Shown: positions 12,052 through 24,764, counted from the first letter of the stretch. The stretch is DNA of 64,000 nt from Avena insularis (GCA_023614405.1 CM042694.1:93975285-94039284); one strand, 5' to 3'. Program-made: numbers and translations. Notes: generated by a model from the letters alone, not told the origin.

Positions 12052-12079
12052 CCGTAGCAACGCACAGGCACTCAGCTAG
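12052..12079 (+). other. Helitron 3' terminus with hairpin and CTAG
   Basis: CCGTAGCAACGCACAGG can form a short imperfect hairpin about ten bases before the terminal CTAG. The base after it is T, the expected host base. Confidence 0.65.
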
Positions 12080-12274
12080 TACTTATAATGGGAATAGAAT
12101 TATATTTTCTACCCATGTCCTGTTTTATAAAATTATTTTCTTACAAAACAAACATATAGGCGATATATTTATATCATTTCCAACTCAATATCTGAGGATG
12201 TCGCGTTATGCCTGCCTCGTTTTATTTTATTTTCTAGAAATAAAATTATATATATAGAACATGACTATTCTACA
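12080..12274 (-). mobile_element. Gypsy long LTR, minus strand, 5' (U3) portion
   Basis: This AT-rich piece lies immediately right of the Helitron. On the minus strand it begins TGTAGAATAG at 12,274, just after a purine-rich TTAAGGGGT run. Joined across the Helitron it would make an LTR of about 3.4 kb with TGTA..TACA ends. The join is inferred from position and architecture; no second copy is present to confirm it. Confidence 0.4.
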
Positions 12275-12283
12275 ACCCCTTAA
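12275..12283 (-). other. Candidate polypurine tract before the minus-strand 3' LTR
   Basis: The minus strand reads TTAAGGGGT immediately before the LTR start, like AAGGGGGGAAGGTT ahead of the chromovirus 3' LTR at 61,463. It implies that the LTR to its left is a 3' LTR whose internal region has been lost. Confidence 0.35.
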
Positions 12284-12457
12284 GAGATTGTAGAATAGCT
12301 ATTTTACAACCCTACGCCCCAAATAAACACCTTCTTCCCGAACCTGATCCACCCGGCCCCGCCCGACCTCCCGCGCCGGCCCCGCCCCATCTCTGCGTCG
12401 GCCCTGCGCCACCTCCCGCCGCCCCACCTCCGCGTCGGGACCGCCCCACCTCCGGCG
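12284..12457. other. Short GC-rich unassigned segment
   Basis: It consists of C-rich runs such as CACCCGGCCCCGCCCGACC, with no ORF of note on the plus strand. It lies between the gypsy polypurine tract and the next LTR-like element. A small inverted repeat (ATTCTACAA..TTGTAGAAT) spans 12,267-12,295 on its left edge. Confidence 0.3.
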
Positions 12458-13332
12458 TGAAAGGATAGAGATATCGCCTAGATGGGGGTGAATAGGCAAT
12501 TTCAAAACTATTACGGTTTTAGCTTGATAGAATGCGGAATTAAACTAACGTTTATTTTACAAGCACAAAACCTAAATACACTAGGCTCAACTAAGTGCAC
12601 CAACAACAAGTTAAGCTAAGCAAGATATCACAAATAAATATACCACTAGTGATAATCAAGGTATAAGTACTTCAAGCACGAAGGCTATCATAAGGAAAGT
12701 AAGCTTGAGTATAGAGATAATCGAGCCACGCGGAGACGAAGATGTATTCCCGTGTTCCCTTACAAGAAGGTACGTCACGTTGGTGAGGTGTGGGATTTCA
12801 CGAAGGATTTTCCAACTCCACGAAGGCTCACCTTCTTCTCCGAGTCTATCCCACGAAGGAATAGGCCCTTTCCTTATGGCTAGCTTTTCCTCCACTCCGG
12901 AGATGGCAAGCTCCACAACCATTTCACAAGCTCCACAAAGGAGAAGCCCGGGGCTCTTCATAATCTTTCATGAAGAGGACACCGCGACACCAACCACCAA
13001 GCCAACTAGGAGGTCACCCTCCAAGAGTAACAAGCTCATGGTCTCTAACTCGAACAAATCGTAATGGAGAGCTCAACACTTATGCAAAAATGCAAAGCAA
13101 AAACACCAAGGGTGTTCAAATACCTCACTCTCAAATCCCACCAAAGCAACAAGTGCTAGGGAGGAATTAGAGAGGAAGAACAATGGAGGAAGTCAACCAA
13201 TGACTCCAAGATCTAGATCCAAAGGGTTCCCCTCACTTAGAGGAGGAATTGATTAGTGGGGATTGTAAATCTAGATCTCCTCTTCAAAATCCCTCAAAAA
13301 GATGCAAGAATCATAGGAGGGAAGGGAGAGGA
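12458..13332 (-). mobile_element. Unclassified LTR-like element, left part
   Basis: It starts TGAAAGGATAGAGATATCGCC, a conserved opening I associate with a common grass repeat. It runs to the GAGGA target duplication at 13,328-13,332. The right part resumes at 46,805 and ends GCGCATCCT, which is most of the inverse of TGAAAGGAT. The two halves therefore form one element of about 1.65 kb with LTR-like ends. A minus-strand TATA box near 46,885 supports minus orientation. The family and order are not identified, and the small ORFs are not convincing. Confidence 0.5.
13328..13332. repeat. Target-site duplication GAGGA, left copy
   Basis: GAGGA here and at 46,800-46,804 directly flanks the outer LTR ends of the copia composite (TGAAGGG.. 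and ..TTCCCTTTA). Confidence 0.8.
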
Positions 13333-15021
13333 TGAAGGGTTCGCGGCATAGAAAACAAAAAATTTCCTATGATGGGAACTACTATACGCCAAGATCTATC
13401 TACTAGATACAAGCAACGAGTGGATATATATCCATAGAGAATATACCCTTGAAGAGCGACAAAACGTTACGAGGTTGTACTCGTGGATGATGTAGTCGTA
13501 CACTTGCCGATCTCAAGATCGTGATGAAGTCCTTCAGGTCCAGCACCATCAGGTCCAGCACCATCAAGTCCAGCACCACAAAGCAGCGGTGCATCCGTGA
13601 TCGCACACACATCCGGGCCATCGAATAACCTCCGTCTCCTTGCTCCAGCGATGCAGCGAAAGCAGCAACTCCTTCCAGACAAAAGCCACCGGGAACATGT
13701 ATCTCGCTAATCCGAAACCATGGGGGAATAATCTAGAGGGGGAGAGAGATTCTTCACAAGGAGGTGTGAGGAAGAAGGGTGAGAGGGGGGCCTTTTATAG
13801 GAGGAGGGGGTACACCTCCCCATGGCCGTCGACCCATGGGGGTGACCCCTCACCTCCCCCATTCATGTGGTGGTAACCCCCTCTACATAAATTTGCCCCT
13901 TAACATTCCTCTTTAAAGTCTCCACTTTAAATGCATTAAATTTCTCCAAATTTAATGCTCTCTCATTTAATAAAACTCTTTTATTAAATTTATTCATAAT
14001 TTTGTTAATTACTTTAATTAAAAAACATTCACATAAAACTCCTTGCAATAATTCAATATCACATGCAGAACCAGTTTCTGCAATTTCACCCGAAACAATT
14101 CTGGTTTCCATCGAAATAATTCCAGCGCTTTGTAATTCTTTTCTCTGGAACATATTTGCTCCAAATGGTGTCGGTATCCCTTAAGTGTGTAACCCTATGG
14201 TTTGCGAATAATGCAGACATGATCGAGACCCCTCTCAGATCAATAATTAGAAGCGGGACCTGGAGATCCATACTGACTCCTACACATTCAACGATGACTT
14301 ATGTGATCGTGAGAACCTTTAACGCTAGTAACTAAATCCCTTTGTCTCGCAATATATTACATGTCTGAGATTCGATCATCGGTATCTCCATACCTAGTTT
14401 GATCTTGTTACCGACATGTACTCTTTTCTCGTTCACGTGATATAACATTCTAGTGATATTATCACTTGCTTGCAAGCTAACCAATGTGATATCATCGAGA
14501 GGGCCCAGAGTATATCTATCCGTCATCGGGATGGACAAATCCCACTCTTGATCCATGAGCCTCTACATAACACTTTCATAGCACTGAACCCACCTTTATA
14601 ATCACCCTTTCACGGTGTGACGTTTGATGTTATCAAGATACTCTTCCAGTGTTAGTGATTGACATGATATCATGGTCTAAGGACTAGGATTCCTTCGTAT
14701 GATGTTATAGCAATATAAACACAATGACTTTGATCGTAATGCTATACTTCGGACGAATGCTCATCACATCATTTCACAAATGTTGTGACCTCTTTATTAA
14801 CAACATCCAATGTCTATGATCAGGAAACCTTGATCATCTTGTTAATCAACGAGCTAGTTTATAAGAGAGGTATAACTAGGAACCTTGTATTTTGTTTATT
14901 AAACATACATGTATTAACATTTCCAATTAATACAATTATAGCATGTAAAATAAACTTTTATCATAAACATGGGATATGATAATAATAACTTTATTATTGC
15001 CTCTCGGGCATATTCCCTTCA
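13333..15021 (-). mobile_element. Copia 3' LTR (complete, 1,689 bp)
   Basis: The ends are TGAAGGGTTCGCGG and GCATATTCCCTTCA, an inverted TGAAGGG/CCCTTCA pair. On the minus strand it begins TGAAGGGAATATGCCCGAGAGG, close to BARE/Angela LTRs. It is preceded on that strand by GCAAGTGGGAGAC, the polypurine tract. A minus-strand TATA lies at about 13,793-13,800. Paralogous LTRs lie at 26,163, 38,991 and 45,116. Confidence 0.85.
13791..13802 (-). promoter_or_regulatory. TATA box in copia LTR
   Basis: The minus strand reads TCCTATAAAAGG between a GC-rich pre-promoter and the leader. The same motif is kept at 26,584-26,594 and 45,571-45,582 in the related LTRs. Confidence 0.6.
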
Positions 15022-18000
15022 GTCTCCCACTTGCACTAGAGTTAATAATCTAGTTTGTAAACTTGCGCATTCAACACTTATGGCTTTCTAGTGTTGTATA
15101 TACGCGTTTGCTAGTGGTAAACACAATCTCCGGATCTGACACTTTCAGGTCCGTGTGTATTTGCATGTCTTTGTGTCTCTACACATCTCTCATTCTTAAA
15201 TGAGATGGCATTGTATAAATTTGGTCCTTTGGTGAGACCTTTAGTTCGTTTGGGTTAAATTTTGTTTATATAATTTTTATACATTATATCTTCATAGTAT
15301 TATCCCATTTTGAACCACACCTAGTTTGATAACAAACTACTTAACACAAATGCCCTCCTTTGCTGCTACTATAGCAGTCATATACTTAGACTTTTGTTGT
15401 AGTATCCGTCACAAAGTCTCAACGTTGGAACACATCCAAATCCATTATGGAACATACTTTCCATTACATTGTGCCACCCATAGTCTAAATTGAGATAAAT
15501 TTAATATGTATCTTGTGACATAACTAGTATCAATGTAACACGTTACAATGAACTACTTTTAACTATTTGCCACTTATACATGATATATTCTTAGTTCTTC
15601 CAAAGATCATAAGAATATATTTTACTATCATCCATCAGCTTATGAGTCATTATGGTATATGCTCATAACATTTAAAGCATTGGACATATCTGGATATGTA
15701 CATATCACGATATATATTACTGATCAAAATATTCATGTGATTTCACTCATCAAGTGTTAAAACACTTGAATCTCGTTCCATTCACCAAGTGTCAATACAC
15801 TTGAATCTTGATTCAACCTCTTCCATGCGGCAAGAACCTTTCTTGTCGTTTCCATATTGAACTCATTCAATATCTCATATATGTACATTTGGCATAACCA
15901 TATTAGCGCCTCAATCTATCCATATAGTCATTGATGCCTAATATTCTGGTTTTGCCCAAGTCTTTCATCAAAATCTAATTTTAATGAAATTCTTAACTTG
16001 TGTCAATAAAAGATACATCATTTCCAATCAACACCATGTATTCTACATAATGTGTTAGAAATATGTCTCAGCGCTCCCACTTAATTTCTTGTAAATGCAA
16101 GCATCTTCATCATCTCCGATGAATTTAAACTCTTTTAACAGTTTCATTATGGTGAAGATTCCAACTCCGCTATGCTTGCTTCAACCATTGAAGTTTGCAT
16201 GCCTTTCAGCATCCTTTGATTTAACAAAACCCTTCGGACCGTGTCATGTACACGTCCTAGGTAACCATTCTATTAGAAGAACCTTGTTTTGTTTATTCAA
16301 CTACCATATACCAAATTATATGTAGTGGTTGCTACATTAATCCGTCAAGACTAAATATCGCTATGAAAGATCAAATCTTGTCATAGTCAACTCCTTGAAC
16401 GTTGTCGTAAACTCCTTTCCAGCATGTCGACTATTTTATAGATGTCAAACATCCATGTCTATTTTATAGATCCAAATACGACCGATAGGCTTCATGCCTT
16501 TTCGGAGGGTATTTCAAGTTCAAAACTTGATTTCTCGTGTATAGAAACTATCACATATTTTATGACTTCTAGTAATTTTATGGAGTCAGGGACCATCATC
16601 GCTTCTTTGCATGCAGTTGGTTCATCATTGTCAAAACAATAACGACTTCTATTTCAAATCTTACTATTTGATTCTTACCAACCCACACGGTTCAATAGGA
16701 ACTCTAATCTCCGAGATCACAACCTTTGTAATCACGGAAGCCATGAGCATTTTAGCCGCCTCCGGGACACTTTCCGGTGCTGCGATACTTAGCACATGTT
16801 GCTTAGGTTCATTAACCTAATCAAAGTTCTATTGTCCTCCCACTTAACTTTTGTGAAAAATTCCTTATTTAAGAAACTTCACGTTCTAAGCGACAAACTC
16901 TTTTGTCTTTGGTGTTATGGAGGAATACCTAACAAATTCTTTGGGATAACCTACAAACACGTGCTTATCCGACTTTGGTTGTAAACATTTTACTTATGCA
17001 TAGCATACCAAAATTTAAGAAAAGACAACTCGAGTTTTATCCCAAACCATAACCCATATGGTGTCATCTTAACGGATCACGATGGTGCTATTTTTAGTGT
17101 AAATGTGGTAGTCTCTAAATCTTTAATCTGTAAAACATAATGGCAGTTTTATAAATTACACCTTTGATCTTACCATGTCAAACAAGGTTCAATTTTGATC
17201 TCTCGAACATACCATACTCCTATGGTTTATCGGGAAACACAAATCCATGGAACGATTACTCAAATCTTAGGTGTTTTGCTAAACATATAACTCAAATATC
17301 TTCCTTACGATCGAAATCATAAACTCTTTATTTTCTTGTTACAATGATTTTCCACTTGATCTTGAAACTCTTTGAACAATTTTCAAATATTTCATACCTC
17401 TACCTTATTAAGTAAATATATAGATATATTCACTCAAATTTCCAGAGAAAGCATATGAAGTCGAAATATCCACCACACATGGCTACATATAATGGACTAT
17501 ATACATCAATATGTATAATATCCAATAAGTTAGTCATACGTTCATCTTTGGCCTATGGATGGAGTTTCAATTATCTCGAGGAAAGTCTCACAAGCGTCAA
17601 TTGATCAAAAATCAAAGACTCCAAAAATCCATCAACATGGAGTTTCTTCATGTTTTCTTTCCAATATAATTTAAACAGCGATGTCACTTCATAAGTAATC
17701 TTTCGATCATTTGTCTTGCGACATTTCAGCAATAGTCTTTATGGATGTGATTTCTCCCACTAGACTTGTAAAAGTTCATCCATCCTTTACGGAATACGGT
17801 AATTATTTGAACAACCATTGTTCTCATAATACCGGAACAAAAACTACAATTATTTAACAAATCTTGAATACAAGCTTTGATCTCAACGAGAAACACAATA
17901 ATACTTTATTTGTTTTCGATGAACATCATCACATATTCTCTTGCTAGTTACTTAGGCCATTGCAGTTCATGAATTGCGTTGTCCTGTATGACACTTCATA

Positions 18001-19741
18001 CCAACCAATTCGGTATCCAATACCTAAGAACCACATTGTTTAACAAGCAAATAATAAAGCCATAATATGTATATCTTCTATATACCTAAGCTAGACATCT
18101 CCAACTTTTTCTTTTCTGCCAAATATTTTATAGATTTTCTTTCAGCAATTCCTTTTCCTTTTAAAAGAATCTATCAACATCAATAGTGGTGTCATTCACA
18201 TGACACATAGTACAAAGCATGTATAGTCAAATACTAATACCTTTGGACTTGCACTTTGAAGTGGATCACCACCATCAAATGTTTGGTGTTCTTTTAAAAA
18301 ACCATCCTTTTGTAATCTATTAGTTTAGTAAACATTTTACCTACATCTTATATTCATCCTTATCATGACAACTTTCATGATCAAGCTACTATAGCCTATA
18401 AGGATGAATCACGAGTATAATTTTAGTTCCTGAAACCTTTTTGGGAGATCTAGATGCCTAGCATCTCCATCCTTCACAAATTCTCATACAATATGAGAAT
18501 GTGTATATTTCTAAATTATACTCTATCATATTGCAACCATAAACATTGTTTCAGATATCACAATATCTTCCACACATGATGGTTTCTGAAACAATTCTTC
18601 CAGCTCCTAGATAACCTTGATATTAAAACAACTTTTGAATATCAAGAATCATGGAGGCAAACATGATACTTTAGATGCTAACATTTGGAATTATTACTCT
18701 TGATTCAATACTATTTATTGAATTTTACGGAGTAAGTGAGGTTTTGCTGAAAGTTTGCAATAGGACTTCTAAACTTCAGATTGACACTCAAAAACAATAC
18801 AATACCATTTTATAAAGTAAATATCCAGAATTATATAGTTCTATTATCTCAATTACAACTAAGTACAAGGTAGTAAACAGATGCCAATGACTACAACAAA
18901 CTATGCATATACACTTTGATTCAGTTTATGATAAAATGAGTTCAATTCTAATCATATTACTAGATGAACTCCCACTAAAAAACAACATCCCTCATGTCTT
19001 TTAGGTGATTACACAAACCAAATCCACTACACCAAGTCCGATCATCACATGAGTCAGTGTAGCTTCATAGGCGAGCATCAATATGGGCATCATATCAACC
19101 ATATGACTCATGCTTAACCTTTCGGTCCGTGTTCCGAGGCCATGTCTGTACATGCTAGGCTCGCCAAGTAAGAACATTAGTACTCACGTGTTTAAAACTA
19201 TCTTACACCCATTGTATGGAAGCGCAGAGTCGAGTAAACCCGATCATCATGTGATGTCTCGAAACACGATCCATAAAACGGTGCGTACTTAAGGAAGAAC
19301 ACATTTTATCTTGATATTTAAATGTGGGATCATCTTATAATGCTACTAAAGCGCCAAACAAGCAATATAAGATGCAAACATCATATGGGTGAAGTGAAAT
19401 GATATGGTTCTTGCATTTGATCAATATAATTTGCATCGTGGTATGATCTTTATCATTCCTTTGTGTGTAAGGCCAAGGTCTATGGAACTTACACGTAAGG
19501 TGTGCTGTAAGAGTATCAACTATACATCTACTTACAACATTACCATATCATGACACTATCCCAACAACGATCTAAACTAGATGCCTCTAATTATCAATTG
19601 CAAGTTTTTATGTTGCTTAGGCCTTTCAGAGATAGAACCATTCATAACTACGAACATGGAACCACAACGATGATAACCAAATTATTAGAAACTCGTTGTA
19701 AATCAGATATTGACTATAGTAGGAGAGACATACACCCGTTA
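15022..19741 (-). pseudogene. Copia internal region 1: decayed polyprotein remnant
   Basis: No long reading frame survives. The minus strand still shows short copia reverse-transcriptase remnants: LIGNDV at 16,014-16,031 and, in another frame, MKDLGKTRILGI at 15,933-15,968. The 3' end carries GTCTCCCACTTGC (polypurine tract on the minus strand). The region is collinear with 40,170-44,908 and shares the same short remnants and breaks, so both derive from an already defective copy. It stops at 19,741, about 207 bases short of its primer site, at the gypsy block. The plus-strand ORFs of 60-76 codons here are chance frames. Confidence 0.7.
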
Positions 19742-21123
19742 TGACCCACAAATATAGGGGTGTATCGCAGTATTTTCGAGGGAAGTGAAACCCAATTTAT
19801 TGATTCGACACAAGGGGAGCCAAAGAATATTTATCAGCCTTAACAACTGAGTTGTCAATTCAGCTGCACCTGGAAACAATCTTGCTCACATCAGTTTATC
19901 AGTAGCAACAGTTTTGTAGTAGGAATAGTAAAATGTAATGGTAGTAAAGCAAAGACAGTAGTAACAAAAGGAGTAACAGTGGGATTCGAGTGCGGTAGGC
20001 ATAGGGATGGATGGACGGGCGTTGCATGGACAAGACAATTCACATAACAATAAGAACATAGGGCAATTGCAGATAAATAAGATAAAGTACCCAAGTACTA
20101 GACAATCCTAGGCATGAGTTCCATATATAGTCATATGTGCTCGCAATGAGAACTTGCACAACATGTTTTGTCCTGCCAGCCCGTTTGCAGCGTGGCCTCT
20201 AGGGAACTACTGGCAATTAAGGTGCTCCTTTTAATAGAGCACCGGAGCAAAGCATTAACACTCCGTGAACACATGTGATCCTCACATCAAAGCCTTTCCC
20301 TTCCGGTTATCCCGATTTCTGTCACTTCGGGGCCATAGGTTTCAGGCAACAACATGTGTATACAATTTATAGATAAGACCAAGAACAATACTATCATAAT
20401 GAATCAATAATAATTTCATATCTGAAATCATGGCACTCGGGCCCTAGTGACAAGCATTAAGCACAACAAGTCGCAACAAAGTCATAAAGCACTAATAAAG
20501 ATACTAGGCACCATGCCCTAACAATCTGATGCCATTACATGAACGATCTCATCCAATCCCTACCATCCCCATAGCCTACAGCGGGGGATTACTCACTCAT
20601 AGATGGGGGAAACATGGATGATCGATGGAGAAGCGATGGTGATGATGGTGGCGATGATCTCCTCCAATTCCCCGTGAGGTGCGGAATCGGAGTTTCTGGT
20701 GCTGTTTCGTGGAATCTGGTGGTGGCGGCGGAGCGGAACTCCTTCTGGAAAAACTTCAAACCCCCCGAAGTTTTTAGGTCAGAAGGCTCCTTATAGGCAA
20801 AGAGAGAGGCCGAGGGGGTGCCTAGGGGGCCCACACCACCCCCTGGTGCGGCCTGGCCTGGCCCGCGCCACCAGGTGGTGTGGCCACCCCAGGGCTCTTC
20901 TCCGTCTCGTATTCTGGCTCCTGGAGTCTTCGGGTGAAATAGGATTTTTGGCATATTTTCCGGGATTTTTCCTGATAGTTGATTTTCTATACAAAAAGTA
21001 GACACCAAGGCAATTCTGCTGAAAACAACGTCAGTCCGCATTAGTTGCAACCACATCACACAAGTATAGAGGAGAAACAATAGCAAAAGTGTTCGGGAAA
21101 GTAGATACGTTTTGGACGTATCA
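19742..21123 (-). mobile_element. Gypsy 3' LTR of the minus-strand copy (1,382 bp)
   Basis: On the minus strand it runs TGATACGTCCAAAACGTATC to TTGTGGGTCA. It is preceded on that strand by the polypurine tract AAGCTTGGGGGGAGT (21,124-21,138). It is collinear with the LTRs at 29,821 and 37,565. Several ORFs of 60-189 codons overlap it on both strands and are not genes. Confidence 0.85.
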
Positions 21124-21138
21124 ACTCCCCCCAAGCTT
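21124..21138 (-). other. Polypurine tract, minus-strand gypsy copy
   Basis: AAGCTTGGGGGGAGT on the minus strand abuts the 3' LTR. The identical tract lies at 37,550-37,564 in the plus copy. Confidence 0.8.
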
Positions 21139-23420
21139 AGCTTATTGCTTGTCCTCAAGCAATTCAGTTGAAAACTGAGTGCGATAAAAGAACTTTCACG
21201 AACACATTTGCTTCATATGATGTAAATATTCTTAGCATTGTGATCAACTACTTAGATAATTCATAATAAATAGTATGCAACTGAGTCTACTTAATAGTCA
21301 TTGCAAGCTATGAAGAGATTCCAACTCAAGAATAATAAGTAGCATGAAGCACGAACATAAGCAACATTACAATGCTCATAAAAAGGTATGATAGAGTGGT
21401 ATCTCACTTGCCTTTGATTATGAAATGTCAAGGAACCTCTGAAGTTCAAGTGATGACTAGAAGTAAAGATATCAAGGATACAAGCATCAAAGTCATAACA
21501 CAAATAATCAAGTAATGGAACAAACACAAAGAATGACAACTATGCTCTCAAGAAGGTGCTCAAAGAATATGTGGAGACTCAACAAGTAGAAGAAAAAGGT
21601 TTTGAATAATTTTGAAAGGCTTCCAAATGCTGAAAGTATGGTACTCGTTAGCTTTGAGCTCTCATTGCCCCTATCATAGGCATCTTTAATGTGGTTAAGG
21701 TGAAAGTGAGGTCCAATCTGAGTTATATGCTTGACAGACTATAAACTGAAAATCCCAAGTCCCTTGAGTACGAGGGCCGCTCCTCATGCTACTCAACTTT
21801 ATTTACTGGTAAGTTCTTGTCATCGTAAGTATGTGCGTATCATTGAGAACCGCCAACGTGGTACCCCTTGCCCGATGATACGGAAGAATCCCCATATCAA
21901 AATGACAAGGCAAGCAGACAATGAGTATCTCAGCAATCTTCTTATTTACCATGGGAAAATGGTGCGTTTTTCTCTCTTTCCTCTTTTCGTAAAACTCTAT
22001 TTTTTTCCTTTTTCTAAATAGCTATCTCTCTCTTTTTTTATAAGAAGAATGCTTCATAGATATCATTATGGTTATGCTGCAGGTTTCCACCATGCCAGCA
22101 TGGATTAGACCAGCGGCCCAGGCGTTTCTCTAACACACATACATAACTCCATGGACTTACAAGCTCCCCTTTTATTTCACACCGACGACATCCGAAAACA
22201 AAAGAACAAGGTATCAACTGGGTATATATTTACAAGTGTTGAAAGCGTTCCACGTGATGACGCAGTTACGCTAATCTGACCTATAATTTGCAAGCATATA
22301 ACTTTCATGGAGAGTTCACAATGGTTCAGGTTTATTAAGTGTGGAAAATAAAGTGTGCCATCAAGTTCGTGAGAGCTTTACTAACTAATTTTCCCATAAC
22401 AAGCAAACATTTTATTCGAAAGAAAACAAGGCACATTGAATATGCACGGGAGTAGCAAATGATGCTAATGGGTAGGTATGGTGGACACTTTGGAAATATT
22501 TGGTTTAGGGAGTTTGGAACTCGAGTAAAACATACTCAGTGAAAGTGAAGGCTAGCAATAGTAAGGGAGCGAAAAACGAGAGAGCAATAGCTGTCATTAT
22601 CATGCTTGCAACAAAACAGGACTACTCATGGCATGAAAGTGATTCAAGATCTTCAAGGAAAAATAATTCATCGAGGCTTAACTGATTATTACAGTCATGT
22701 GCATGCGTGAGCATGTGCCAAGTCAATTCAAATGAAACATTTAGAGGAGGATACCACAGTGTCATACCAATTTATGAGTAGAGCAATGCAAGCAAACATT
22801 CATGAAACATGCTACAAACTATTAGCGAGATGGAGCTAATCATAAGAAAGCAAGAACTACTAAGCATCCAAAGAAAACATACACTCTACATGAACGGACT
22901 AAGCAAGCTCACAATGATGAGTATATGTACAAAATGAAAACAAATAGAGTTCGTTACCAGCCTCTTACCACGCCTCAAGTTGTCATTGATCCTCAGTATT
23001 GCTCTTCACTTGTGTAACTTGAATAATAATATGAAACCAATATCCGCTAAGAACTGCCGAACCCTGTAAGAAACTCGCAAAAACCAAAGAAGAACGACAA
23101 ATATTTTTGGTGTTTTCGATTTTTAAACAAGAATCAAAAGAGAAAAACAAGCAAAGCAAAATCTTTTTGGGTTTTTCGAATAGTTCAAACAAAGCAAAAA
23201 GGGAAAAGCAAACCAAGGCAAAAAGAAGAAGCAAACCAAGAGAAACAACAAAAATATTTTTGGTCTTTTTGTGTTTTTAGAAAGCAAAAACAAAGAAGAA
23301 CGGAAACTAAAAAGAGAACGAAAACATGAATATACAAAGTACCAATGCAACATGATATGGAGATGAGTGCGGTGTCGGCGTACCTCCTCCCAAGGCTTAG
23401 GCTTTTGACCTAAGTGGGAA
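21139..23420 (-). other. 3' non-coding region of the minus-strand gypsy copy
   Basis: Between the accessory gene and the polypurine tract lie 2.3 kb with no convincing ORF. It is collinear with 35,272-37,549 in the plus copy. It includes purine/pyrimidine-rich runs near 22,020 and 23,100-23,330. The position corresponds to where a pol or env gene would sit in an autonomous relative, but no such domain is recognisable. Confidence 0.65.
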
Positions 23421-24533
23421 TCAACCCCAGGCTGGCCAAGATGAAGTGTCACCGTGGTACGTCAAGGAGGTACCCTCGTCCTGGTGCGAGCTCGAGTACA
23501 TCCCTCCGTAATGTGCAGAGTAATCATAGGAGGGCACATCCTCCTGGTGCTGCTCGTGGAAACCCAGCAAGCGCAGCTGCTCGTCCACCTCCTCCTTGGA
23601 GCGCGACCACAGTCTCCTGTCAACACTAAACAAAGCAGGCTGTGGCAAAAGGATCTCCCTTTCATCCCCGTCAGTGAAAAGCATCCTATATACTAGATTG
23701 TTCAAATCAGAGGTAGCAGTGACAAAGTGATGAGTTTTCATGGCAACAAGGTCAAGCCTCTGTGGTGCTAGCATAGCATCATCGGGATCCACTGAAAGAA
23801 CTAATGCATTGACTACACGCGAGGCAATGATGCCCCCATAGATAGGCCCCCTAGCAGCTAGGCGGCGAGCAATAAGCGAGCCAAGATTGTACTGAGTATC
23901 ATTGTTGAGCGCAGCAGCAAGGAAAGCTAAGTGATAGTTGGAGATATTACTAGTGTTCTCCCTACCCAATACACTAGTGGCAAGATAGTATGCAAAGTAT
24001 CTAAGAGCAGGGAGTTGGATATTTCTTATCTTTCCGCGCTACGCCACGCGGTCATCATCATTGGTCACCCCTCAGTAAAGCTCCAACAAATCAGCGGGTC
24101 TCCCTTGAATTTTCTTCACGGTCCCTGTCATACGCACACCTACAATACTGCAAAATCTCTCCAAAGGCATGGTGAAGGGCATATCATAGATTTTAAAAGA
24201 GACAGTAAATTGATAGGGTGTGTTAGTAAATGAGAAGCTATCAACAAAAGTTTTAGTGAGCATAGCGTATTGTGCACTCTCATCTTGCATGTAAGATGTC
24301 AAGCCAACCCTCTCAATCAGTAGCAAGGAATCATCAAGAATACCTGCAGCTTGCAAGAAAGTAAAACAAGGAAAAGAGGATGGGTAAGCGTCTCCATCAT
24401 CCCTTTCACTGCCAATACGTGTTGCAATGAGGTCTTTATTGTATGATGGCCTAGCCTGAGGGGCTGTTCTTGAGGGCCTCGACCTCCTAGGTGCATCACT
24501 CTCAAATATCTCTCCAAAAGTATGATTGTTCAT
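23421..24533 (-). pseudogene. ATHILA ORF1-like accessory gene, minus copy
   Basis: Two in-frame ORFs read as one protein of about 370 residues from the ATG at 24,533. An N-terminal Arg/Ser/Pro-rich part is followed by VSFKIYDMPFTMPLERFC and then RGKIRNIQLPALRYFAYYLA. The pattern LIARRLAARGPIYGGIIASR comes next, and the C-terminus is acidic and Ser/Tyr-rich. The order resembles the ATHILA ORF-1 family; the biochemical role is unknown. Two stops interrupt it: TGA at 24,074-24,072 where the plus copy has CGA, and TAG at 24,041-24,039 where it has CAG. Both are C-to-T changes. It lies downstream of gag-protease in the place of pol/env. Confidence 0.6.
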
Positions 24534-24543
24534 GCTTGGTATT

Positions 24544-24764
24544 CTGAAATTTAAACACCCATTAAACAAGTGATTACAAAGTAAATATAATGAAGGATTC
24601 TACTCATAGGGACTTGCAAGAGGCCTAAACATGCATCAAAACTATATCTCTAAGCATCAAACAAGCTTACAAGCTCTCATAACCAGTCACCTACAACAGC
24701 AAAAATACTCAACATATAATCCACTAAACACAAATCTACTTGGACAAGGGGAGGAGTCACATAC
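24544..24764 (-). other. Candidate intron ahead of the accessory gene, minus copy
   Basis: On the minus strand a GTATGT donor at 24,764 and a TTTCAG acceptor ending at 24,544 bracket 221 bases just before the accessory-gene ATG. The plus copy keeps both sites with a 220-base interval (33,931-34,150). Splicing here could place the downstream gene on a subgenomic message. This is a motif-based inference. Confidence 0.4.

Larger units (their letters stand above)
9039..12079 (+). mobile_element. Non-autonomous Helitron
   Basis: The 5' end TCTTTACTATTAAAAG and the 3' end CCGTAGCAACGCACAGGC..CAGCTAG followed by T are the usual termini of grass Helitrons: TC start, short GC-rich hairpin, CTAG end, insertion between A and T. 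The 3.04-kb interior has a GC-rich coding-like 5' part (9,210-9,700) and then AT-rich, intron-like sequence. That pattern fits capture of a host-gene fragment. No Rep/helicase is visible, so it would need enzymes in trans. It sits inside the U3 of a minus-strand gypsy LTR. Confidence 0.7.

Noticed and set aside
16095..16820. Plus-strand ORFs of 60-76 codons in the copia internal region
   Set aside because: The element is on the minus strand. Similar frames recur in the second copy only because the DNA is duplicated. No domain is visible.
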